A DNA stretch of 32,226 bases from Syncephalis plumigaleata (taxonomy: Eukaryota; Zoopagomycota; Zoopagomycetes; Zoopagales; Piptocephalidaceae). Below the pieces are notes generated by a model that had not been told where the DNA came from, did no database searches, and saw only the letters and a program-made list of their open reading frames with translations. Shown in pieces: positions 1 through 7,642 of this stretch; the first letter of the stretch is position 1; each line of letters opens with the position of its first letter. The stretch spans positions 1 to 32,226 of the forward strand of contig JAIXMF010000138.1 in NCBI GenBank assembly GCA_025201365.1. Reading direction: 5' to 3'. The translations under genes were made by a program, and so were the position numbers.

Positions 1-459
1 CTCCAACAGATTGGTGAACGTTTCCTAAGCGAATTAGGCAGCGGCAATGTCACCACACTACAAGGTAAGCAGCCCGTGAGTGAGCCAACGAATAATGGAA
101 GCAGGATGTTAACGCTCAATGATTAGATTCTGGTATTAGCGATTTGAATATGATGATTAAGGCCAATGTGCCATCTGCTTCGCTTACAAGCCTCGATCCA
201 ATTACACATGAGTCAGCATTGGTGACAAAGTCAACTGGATACTTTAGATATCATCACACGTAAGTTGGATTGACGATACACTACATGTATGTGGATTCAA
301 TTGGCTGATTCTGTAAGAATGAATGATAGCGAAGCCGATTCAGTATCGGCGTTGGATCCAAGGGAATTGGCAGCCTCCGCTGCTACAATGGCGACATGGG
401 CCTATGTGATAGCAGAGCTGGAAGAGCGCATTGACCTCGATGATCGTGATGATCTTTAG
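1..459 (+). CDS. Carboxypeptidase Q-like M28 peptidase, C-terminal part (5' truncated by window)
   Basis: Three exon pieces (1-64, 127-259, 330-459) join in phase and end at TAG 457-459. The joined protein has the C-terminal signatures of the M28 carboxypeptidase Q (plasma glutamate carboxypeptidase) group: a D-S-G-I-S-D-L segment followed by 'ANVPSASL', then 'YFRYHHT', then the closing helix 'ATWAYVIAELEERI'. In that family the paired histidines of the HHS/HHT motif lie by the zinc-dependent active site, and the enzymes cleave dipeptides or small peptides in secretory or vacuolar compartments. The catalytic N-terminal two thirds lie outside the window, so metal ligands and a signal peptide cannot be checked. 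Introns are 62 and 70 nt. A poly(A)-like AATAAA lies at 548-553. The gene converges on STK19. The family call is from remembered similarity. Confidence 0.72.
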
Positions 460-547
460 TCATTCGACGAATGCTGCCTACTATACACATTCTACTATTG
501 ATATTTATTGTTATAACATGTCGTAATAGCTCAACCTCTTATATCTT

Positions 548-553
548 AATAAA
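548..553 (+). promoter_or_regulatory. Probable poly(A) signal of the M28 peptidase gene
   Basis: An exact AATAAA lies 89 nt past the stop codon. The 208-nt convergent spacer (460-667) also carries TTTATT at 504-509, which reads AATAAA on the minus strand and suits STK19. The two messages would therefore overlap at their 3' ends. Confidence 0.4.
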
Positions 554-667
554 ATATATTATTCGCAAGACACATCAACAAAGATAACGATATCACAAAG
601 CATGGTAATGCTATCCTATAGTGAATAGAGTAGTCGATGAATCATACCCGTGTAAATCTGTAAATGT

Positions 668-1904
668 TTACTGGCACAGTCGATCACCTTTGTCAGTAAG
701 CCGTAGAAACCAACCAGAAGCCGTATTGAATCTAGCATAACAGATGAATAAATGAATAAATAAATAAAGCGATAACGATGACAGTTACTTACTTGGCAAT
801 CTGGTCATTGCCTAGCATACTCCATACTAGATATTGATTGCTAATGAGTGTGGCACGCCTCAATTGTTTCTCAAGCACTTGCTAGTAATTCGAATGGCAT
901 ATTTCTCATGTTAGATTACACTTGTTGTTTGCTTCATGGCACGATTACCTTGAAGGGTGCCTGTCGATAGCGACGACGACGCAGCCATTGTGCCAGTTCA
1001 CGTCTACCATTTCGTAACTGAATGGCAAATCGGCCCATGTTAGGCACAGTAAGCGCATGTCTACTAGCATCTAAAGTAACGAGAAAGCCAGCTGTTACCA
1101 ATAAGCTCAGCTGAGTATCTGTGATCTTCAAATGATGATGTATGATGTGTTCATCGATATAGCCTTCAAACAGTAGCCCTTGAGATGCTGCTCGATTCAA
1201 CATATCTACACGGATCATTCATTAGTATAAGTTGCAAATACATAAATAGCATGTCCTATACGTTGCATACCTAATGCTATCTGGCAATCGTTGCTCATGC
1301 CTGATCGTCGAATAGCTCGTTGTATAGTTGCGTTGAAATCAACAAATCGCATCATTACTTGATCGTCATTAGCGTGGTCGGCACCCACGTTTAGTCGTAT
1401 GAAATGTCCATCTCTACACAATCGATCCTACCAGCTAGTTAGTGGTGCTACATGTCTTGCAATTATAGCATAATGATGTCTTACGATAGTACGATCAATA
1501 TCGGTTGCATCAATGTCTGATTCTTCTTGTAGTTCACCACTAGCTACGTACAATTGATGTCGAATAAATAAGCGCGGCAGTAGTGTTTCAGTATTCCTTG
1601 CATTGTTCATGGCTTTAGGATGAATACGATGACTTAATATTAGATCAATGGTGCCAGCTAGTTCGCCTTCGATTTCTGTATTATCACATTGTCTAACCAA
1701 TGATACATGACTATTAGGATCATGATGTCGCTTACCATTATTATCATTATCATTATCATTATTATTGTTTTGTGATTGATGTTCAACGGTGATATCGGTC
1801 GATTTGAATCGCTTAGAATGATCTTCAATTGCTTGTTCGGTCGTTTCACTTGTAATATTTCTGTCAATGGTACTACTATGCCGATCACTCAATTGTCGCT
1901 TCAT
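668..1904 (-). CDS. STK19: STK19 family winged-helix protein
   Basis: Five minus-strand exons (1485-1904, 1271-1427, 949-1205, 793-881, 668-731) join in phase to 328 residues. Introns are 57, 65, 67 and 61 nt, with CTAAC/CTAAT-type branch points in several. Residues from about 115 match the body of STK19: 'RLCRDGHFIRLNVG', 'LLVTAGFLVTLDAS', 'VPNMGRFAIQLRNGRREL' and the ending 'ASGWFLRLTDKG'. STK19 was once called a kinase but lacks a kinase fold. Established work describes a DNA-binding tandem winged-helix protein that acts with stalled RNA polymerase II in transcription-coupled repair. The N-terminal 90 residues are hydrophilic, with an Asn/Asp run coded by a TTATCA-type microsatellite (about 1738-1767) and basic stretches that could serve nuclear import. 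The last exon is needed for the family C-terminus and fixed the final splice site. Confidence 0.85.
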
Positions 1905-2104
1905 AGTATCACAGCGGTAAACAAGAATAACAACAATAAAACGGAAAAGGGAGATGATATCGAGAAAGGGGGATGATTGTTGTTAAATATATTTTATCGC
2001 TATTAATAAAGAATCCATTACCAAATACTGAATTGTTATTATTATCATGCTATGTCAATTGGCATTTCTATAGCGATAATGGTGTTAACAATTGAGTAAA
2101 TCTA

Positions 2105-2116
2105 TTTATTAATAAA
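2105..2116. promoter_or_regulatory. Palindromic bidirectional poly(A)-like element
   Basis: TTTATTAATAAA is a perfect 12-nt palindrome that reads AATAAA on both strands. It lies about 120 nt past the stop of the minus-strand TTL-like gene, a suitable place for its cleavage signal. The same 12-mer recurs at 4767-4778 and its 10-nt core at 6043-6052. Confidence 0.35.
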
Positions 2117-2236
2117 CTGCAAACGTTAAAGGATAAATGCGCAAATTGATTGGAAAAACACTGTAGTTAGTGCATGAAAACATGAGGATAGTACCAGTTA
2201 ATGGTTCGCGTATTAGCAATAAACACTGACAAGCTA

Positions 2237-3502
2237 TCACGTATGTGATCTGCTTCTATCGTATACAAGACGTAAGCGATCATCACTAGTGGGCACGATA
2301 GTATCAGTACTGCCTTGCTCTACAGCAGTTACAAATGGACAGACTGCTACAGCTACCGTTGCCTCGAACAAGCCTCGTACTAGTCCGCGTAAACGCTGAC
2401 CTGTTTGTGCGAAATCGGGAAATGCGTTGGCTTCAAGTAACCATACATTGCATGCTTCATCCACCAGGAAATCGAATCCAAATAGTTCAAATGCATTTGG
2501 TAGTGTTTGGAATCCAATTGCATCCGAGGTCACTGCTGCAAAGCAATCGCCCAACACATCGGCACATTGATCAAATATACGATTAAGCGTCGACATGTCT
2601 AGACCATGATCGGCTAAATCCCAGAAGGCTCGTACAGCGCGCTCTTCGTTGAAATCGCTGTTTTGTTGCTGTAAGCAAGTGTTGGTCAAATGCTTATCGA
2701 GCGATTTGATATCGGCAACGTCATAATCTACACCAGCGAATAGAGCGAGCATGTCGCGGTAAAGGTAGACTTGCAGTCGTCCAACCGATAGCACATACGC
2801 ACGAATATGAAACTTCCTCGGATCATTTGGTAATAGCAATGGTCGAGCAATATAGCGTTGAATGACCCATTCCCGCAATAGCCATGCACTTCCCTGTTCG
2901 CTGGTGTCATCATCATCCTCGTCGTCGCTATCACCGAACAGCTCCTCTATTATATTCTCCATATCCGATAATGAATCTAATAAATAAATACCAACACCAC
3001 GTCCGGTCATGGATGGTTTCATGATGAATCGCTCCAGTTGATTGGGATCATTACACGTTAGATTGTTACGGAAACCACGCTCCATTTCCCAGCACTCGTT
3101 TAGTGCCTCGTCAAGATAGCTCGGGTGATCGAGGCGGAATATCCAGGTTTCCGGCACATGCCGTACGAGTGCACTATCGGGTCGTTTTGCACAGTAGTAC
3201 TGGAAGGCATTGGCCATTTGTATCTTACGGATAAGTGCTTTGCGTATGCAGTAAGAGTTAACGAGACTTGATGTTGAATGTCGACTGATTATATCCCAGT
3301 CGATTGATTCATATTCACGCCATTGTAATATAGGATATGAACTGCTGTTATTATTAGAGGAGGAAGATTCTTCATTCTGTGGTGGCCACTCGGAAACAAC
3401 GGCTAATGACGGACATTGTGCAGCTAGTGTTTCTCGCACTAGCGTGTCAACATACGGGTCGTCTAGACGAACTACCGCCACCATGGAAGGTTGGGCCGAC
3501 AT
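2237..3502 (-). CDS. Tubulin-tyrosine-ligase (TTL) family protein
   Basis: A single-exon frame codes 421 residues from the ATG at 3502; an in-frame ATG at 3484 is an alternative. TTL-family ATP-grasp landmarks occur in order: 'VPETW' (116-120), 'KPSMTGRGVGIYLL' (162-175), 'WVIQRYIARP' (212-221), 'DPRKFHIRAYVL' (227-238), 'KHLTN' (270-274), 'FGFDFLVDE' (341-349) and 'WLLEAN' (354-359), whose Glu and Asn are the usual Mg-ATP ligands. Family members add tyrosine, glutamate or glycine to tubulin tails. The closest resemblance is to TTL itself and to the TTL half of yeast Pby1, but no SurE domain is present. An acidic run (191-199) interrupts the ATP-grasp fold. The open frame extends 46 codons upstream through a T-rich leader unlikely to be coding. 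The substrate cannot be read from the sequence. Confidence 0.85.
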   Translation of the reverse strand: MSAQPSMVAVVRLDDPYVDTLVRETLAAQCPSLAVVSEWPPQNEESSSSNNNSSSYPILQWREYESIDWDIISRHSTSSLVNSYCIRKALIRKIQMANAFQYYCAKRPDSALVRHVPETWIFRLDHPSYLDEALNECWEMERGFRNNLTCNDPNQLERFIMKPSMTGRGVGIYLLDSLSDMENIIEELFGDSDDEDDDDTSEQGSAWLLREWVIQRYIARPLLLPNDPRKFHIRAYVLSVGRLQVYLYRDMLALFAGVDYDVADIKSLDKHLTNTCLQQQNSDFNEERAVRAFWDLADHGLDMSTLNRIFDQCADVLGDCFAAVTSDAIGFQTLPNAFELFGFDFLVDEACNVWLLEANAFPDFAQTGQRLRGLVRGLFEATVAVAVCPFVTAVEQGSTDTIVPTSDDRLRLVYDRSRSHT

Positions 3503-3959
3503 ATGGAAAAACAAAAGAAAAAGAAAAAAGACTAAATATAAATATAAATGTGTGTCGGCGTGGCTAATCAGCCTATAATCCAGTATCATCATGTTGATGT
3601 CAAGTATCATTTCTATGATGACGATGTCAGCCATCACCAAATCATTGGCATTGGCAAATACGCATGGGACATCCCTGTGTATATTTGCTAACGATTAATT
3701 ATAGCAGTAGCAATGACGATGAATGATGACAATGATGATCACGATGGAGCAATAGTGCTATTAGTAATTGATCGACTCTTGTCGCTGTATTACAATGTAT
3801 ACGGATTACCACATTGTCGAGAAATGAATGTTTTATTGCTTGCAAGCTGTGGATGCTACACACCTCTCGACTGACACAATGGAATAGGTACATAAACATG
3901 AAGGTTTTATGCAAAGCTCAGTAATAAGGTAATGTTTCATACAGCCTTCTTCTTTCTTC

Positions 3960-4552
3960 ATGATTGACTTTTTCCTTATCATCAGTAAGTGATTATGTAT
4001 ACACGCGCACATACTACAATATATTTATATATCTATTAATTGTGCATCTGTTTATTAGTTGGGCTTTCGCCCAAGCGTAAATGGTTAAAGAAAACAGCAC
4101 GTACATGTCCAATGTGCGGTGCCTGTGCTCTAATGCAAACGAGAGTTGACCAGCGTTTATCGTTGTTCTTTATTCCATTATTTCCAGTAAGCAATCTCCA
4201 GTGTAACTCGACGCTAACTAACCTGTACACGAATAATAACAATAATACATAGATAGTACATGGCCATCGTGCATGGATATGTCACCGGTGTGGCTACGTA
4301 GATCGACCTGGTGCGCGTGTAAATCGTAATCGAGCAGTATTCCCAGTCACGGTGCAAGGTCAGGCAGGACCGCCACCAGCATACGTTCCAGACAAGAATG
4401 AAAGAGCACTGGCAGAACCATCCACCATGAAGCATAGCAAAGATCTGGAAACATTAGAGAACGAATTGGCTATGGATCATTGCGATGCTTGTGGTGCAGC
4501 CATCGGATCCTCCAACTGGCGATTCTGTCCTCGTTGTGGACGAGAACGGTAA
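3960..4552 (+). CDS. Small zinc-ribbon protein with two CxxC pairs per ribbon
   Basis: Three exons (3960-3984, 4059-4186, 4253-4552) join in phase to 150 residues; introns are 74 and 66 nt. The protein starts with the short hydrophobic stretch 'MIDFFLIIIGL', then a ribbon made of 'CPMC' (25-28) and 'CHRC' (61-64) around 'LSLFFIPLFP'. This is the arrangement of a fungal zinc-ribbon family whose members begin with a Phe/Ile-rich N-terminus. A second compact ribbon ends the protein, 'CDAC' (128-131) and 'CPRC' (143-146), after a Pro-rich linker. The 25-nt first exon was chosen because it restores the family N-terminus and carries a GTAAGT donor. The molecular role of the family is not known to me. 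It is divergent from the TTL-like gene, with 457 nt between starts. AATAAA at 4692-4697 may end the transcript. Confidence 0.7.
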
Positions 4553-6616
4553 AATGGATTGTATTCGCATCTTATGTAATTAGGTATGGTGCACATCAGC
4601 ATCAATACACATTTGTCGCTAACATTATTAGATAGATTATAATGATAAGCGGTCATCGAGATGTCGCGGCATATTTGTTTATAGCCATTGAAATAAAGTA
4701 TTCAATATTACTAGTCTATTAATAATGACTTTGCACAACTGTTAATATCATTAATTAAATAGATTGTTTATTAATAAATGTATAGAATTTGTAATGCAAT
4801 GTTAGTAAATCTATTAACTTTTACTAATGCCATTCTTTATGGTTTCCTCCTATCTTTCCCTTATCTTTTGTTAATGTTCCCATTAGTAAGTTTGTTACCT
4901 TTTATTCCTTTCACTTTCCTCACTATCTCATCTCCCCTTCGTTCGTTTGTTTACTCGCTTGTTCAATAATCACGTAACTATTACCGTAACACTCTCGTCT
5001 ATTGCTTTTTATTCTTTTATTCGTCCTCTGATCACACATACACCACTATAACTCATGCTTTTCCTCTTACTCCACCTTCGTTTACAGTCATATACAGGCT
5101 ATGCTTAGCTGCAAGCGTATACTACTTGTCTTTGTGTTGTTCTCGGTCGGTCGTCTTATTCCCGTCTAGTCTGTCACTTTGCCAATGACTACTTGTCGAA
5201 TATGTTGATTGTATGTCGCGTACTCGTATTTTGTATCGCTACTCGTCGGCAGCCTCACTCCAATCTGTATACTCTGTCATAAGCACACTTTGCTCTTCAC
5301 GCTGTGTAGGAGTTGGTTCTTTATTCGTTGTCGATCAACGTGGCATATACCCACTGGGTCTTTCATACTGGTCTATCCTCTATTCAGTTCTCGCTTTCTC
5401 GCTCCCTTGCCTACTTGCTTGCGACACTCCCTTGCCCTCACTCGTGTATTTCTATTATTTCCTGCCGTGTCCTTTATTCACGACGTTTGCTTGCCGCATT
5501 GTACCACTTTATTCGCGTTGACTTGCTGATCATTGCTTGTAGTATGTGGAGACACGTACGCATACGTAACACTCGCGCTATGCATTAGACGTCACCCTTG
5601 CTTGTCAGCATACAACGTCTCCACTCGCTGCTTTGCGTTACTTGTGATTATAAATATATGCAAGTACGCGGTACTCGTGTTAATTACTAGTCAGCGCTTT
5701 TGTTCATCTAATTGCGACATGTATACGTAACGAACACTATGCCTTCTACTCGTGGGTTGTGAAAGTACGCGTACATACATAATGTTCGTGCTAACTACTA
5801 TCCATTGCGTCGCTTAGCACTTTGTATTTGTAGTGGTACTGTCTGACATTGTATTGCATATTGTAAATGTGCCGAGGAACTCCTATATGATGGCTATATC
5901 TTTATTTGCATAGTATATATCAATAGCTAACATGGCACTAATAGAGGGTAATATCGGCATTAGTACATCCATTCATTGATCACTAGCATGGTATTACAGA
6001 TCTTTCCAACCGATTAACATTGTTAGTCATTAACTTTTGTTCTTATTAATAAATAATCTTGCGCATTGTTAGCACCATTATTATTACTGAAGTCAATATA
6101 TAACATTAGTGTCTGTGTACGTCATTAACGCTCTCTATAGTACATTCGCCTTGTAATACCTATTAATCGTGTTCATTATATGACTGCGTATACAGTATCT
6201 TAGTGTTATACATTGAACATCGTATGCTTATAAATATGATACTTTATTAGCATTCTAAATAAAACATTATATCTATTGACTATCTCCTATATTGTGGCGT
6301 ATCGACGATAACTCGTTTTTCTCTTCACTAGGTAATAACTCGCATTGACGATGTGCGTACCGCTATGTGAAGTAGCGCGATATATTGGCTTATTTTACCG
6401 TGATATATCAAAACCAAGTAATTAACCATAGAGTATTATAACATGGACATGCTATTCTCTGCTTTAATGGCCTAGCAACATGCCCATTAACAATAATATT
6501 GGTTCTATATTGTACAATCGCTCGTTAATTTTAAAATCGCGCCGGACGCAGCGATTATAGCGGAAAAAAGTGCATTTGCCGAGTGTGGTTCCTTTTTTGG
6601 CAAAAAATTTTGGTGC
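4553..6616. other. 2-kb gene-free stretch, pyrimidine-rich on the plus strand
   Basis: No supported gene is seen. From about 4780 to 5740 the plus strand is strongly rich in T and C, with recurring words such as CTTG, CTCGT and ACTTGTCG. Stop codons are scarce there, so several small frames overlap (for example 5209-5529, 5213-5521, 5313-5588), but none shows a domain, a start context or splice-consistent extension. The composition resembles the pyrimidine-rich leaders just upstream of other starts in the window, such as 7330-7640 and 10880-11160. It could be a long leader or a non-coding transcript. From 5740 to 6616 it is plain AT-rich DNA. Confidence 0.45.
4767..4778. promoter_or_regulatory. 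Second copy of the TTTATTAATAAA palindrome
   Basis: Identical to the element at 2105-2116, here 215 nt past the stop of the zinc-ribbon gene. It supplies AATAAA in both directions. A role in 3'-end formation is inferred. Confidence 0.3.
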
Positions 6617-6713
6617 GCTCCCGTAGCTCAGCTGGTTTAGAGCGCCGTGCTTATAGGATATAAACTATACCAAAGTCACGCGGATGTCGCGAGTTCGATC
6701 CTCGCCGGGAGCA
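6617..6713 (+). tRNA. tRNA-Ile(UAU) with a 22-nt intron
   Basis: A full cloverleaf can be drawn. Acceptor GCTCCCG (6617-6623) pairs with CGGGAGC (6706-6712), with discriminator A at 6713. The D-arm is GCTC/GAGC, anticodon stem CCGTG pairs with CGCGG (one G-U), and the T-arm is GCGAG/CTCGC with loop TTCGATC. The anticodon TAT is at 6652-6654. A canonical tRNA intron of 22 nt (6656-6677) follows position 37 and contains an ATA that can pair with the anticodon. Yeast tRNA-Ile(UAU) genes also carry introns, which supports the identity. This minor isoacceptor reads AUA. T-runs downstream (6717-6720 and shortly after) fit polymerase III termination. Confidence 0.93.
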
Positions 6714-6970
6714 GCGTTTTGCTCCAGAAACGTATTTTTGTTAAACTTGCAAATACAGTTGTAATGGCATAGATATCTATGTAGCGTGCTTTACATTTTA
6801 GCATAGAGTAGTGTACGCAAATTAGTTGTATCTGCGGGCTTTATTTCGATCGAATTGCATTGTATAGTGCAATCAACCGTGGTTATTGTCATTACCAAAT
6901 ACCAAAGGTATTTACGTCACATAAACTTGCCTGTATTCTTTCCGTGCAATCAGTATTTTATTTAATTAAT

Positions 6971-7268
6971 ATGCTGGCGAAGGCAATACGTATCAACATA
7001 ACAATGATATAGGCCAGCAGCCTACCGATCTGTCTGACAACTAATATGGCAATGCAGTCGAGGTAGCTACGTGGATATATTTACATTGACAACAGGCGAA
7101 TTAATCGATCGACCACTTGATGGTATAGGCATGACATGTCGTCGCTTACTTTTTGTTATAAAGCATAGATCATACATTGTATTACAAGTAGCACGCAGAG
7201 AATGTCAATATATCGGATGGTTTATACGCAATCAACCCTACGCGAATTGTATGGCCTACTTCGATTAG
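6971..7268 (+). CDS. Possible small two-exon gene, unknown function
   Basis: An ATG at 6971 opens a 19-nt exon ending at 6989. Splicing of a 73-nt intron (6990-7062), which holds a CTAAT branch-like site, joins it in phase to 7063-7268 for a 73-residue protein beginning 'MLAKAIRSYVDIFTLTTGEL'. The second exon is rich in Ile, Arg and Tyr and has no signal peptide or clear motif. I do not recognise it. The frame is open only with this intron, and similar short first exons occur in genuine genes here (zinc-ribbon, myotubularin), so it deserves listing. It could equally be chance or part of the upstream region of the myotubularin gene. Confidence 0.25.
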
Positions 7269-7642
7269 TGTGCATCACATATTATCACTAGAATATAACT
7301 TGGAAATATGTGTGGAAACAAAACTGGACTGTTGTTCTCCTTCCCCAATTTCTAATCTATAGTAGCACCGACTTTTTTCTTTTGTAACATTGTCAAGCTT
7401 GCTGAAGCGTTGTACCCATCATTACCGTTGGATCGTCGCCACGCTCGTCTCCTAGTACTTTGTTGTTGTTGTGCGCTATCAAGTACAGTTGCTTGCCCCC
7501 CTGCACGTGGGTGCAGCACGTAGTCACGCTTTATCTTGTATTTTCAGAGTCGCACTTGTCGTCAAACGTATACTTGTCTGCATTTCTCCCGTTATTTACT
7601 CGTCGCGTTGACTTGATTCTACCCCATTAGGCCGCAACAGCA
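7269..7642. promoter_or_regulatory. Upstream region and pyrimidine-rich leader of the myotubularin gene
   Basis: No gene is seen. The plus strand becomes T/C-rich from about 7330 up to the ATG at 7643, with a short (TTG)n run at about 7462-7470. This is the usual look of the sequence ahead of starts in this window and probably holds the promoter and 5' leader. Confidence 0.35.

Noticed and set aside
1410-1428. An 18-nt GT-AG segment in STK19 as an ultra-short intron
   Set aside because: Using it creates a stop codon. The 57-nt intron 1428-1484 with GTAAGA and CTAAC restores the STK19 frame.
3503-3640. 46-codon N-terminal extension of the TTL-like frame
   Set aside because: It is Leu/Phe/Ile-rich from a T-rich leader with no TTL similarity. 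The start at 3502 gives a normal N-terminus.
5209-5588. Three overlapping plus-strand frames of 91-106 codons
   Set aside because: They arise from a T/C-rich strand with few stops. The products are Leu/Cys/Ser-rich with no domain, and no frame stands out.
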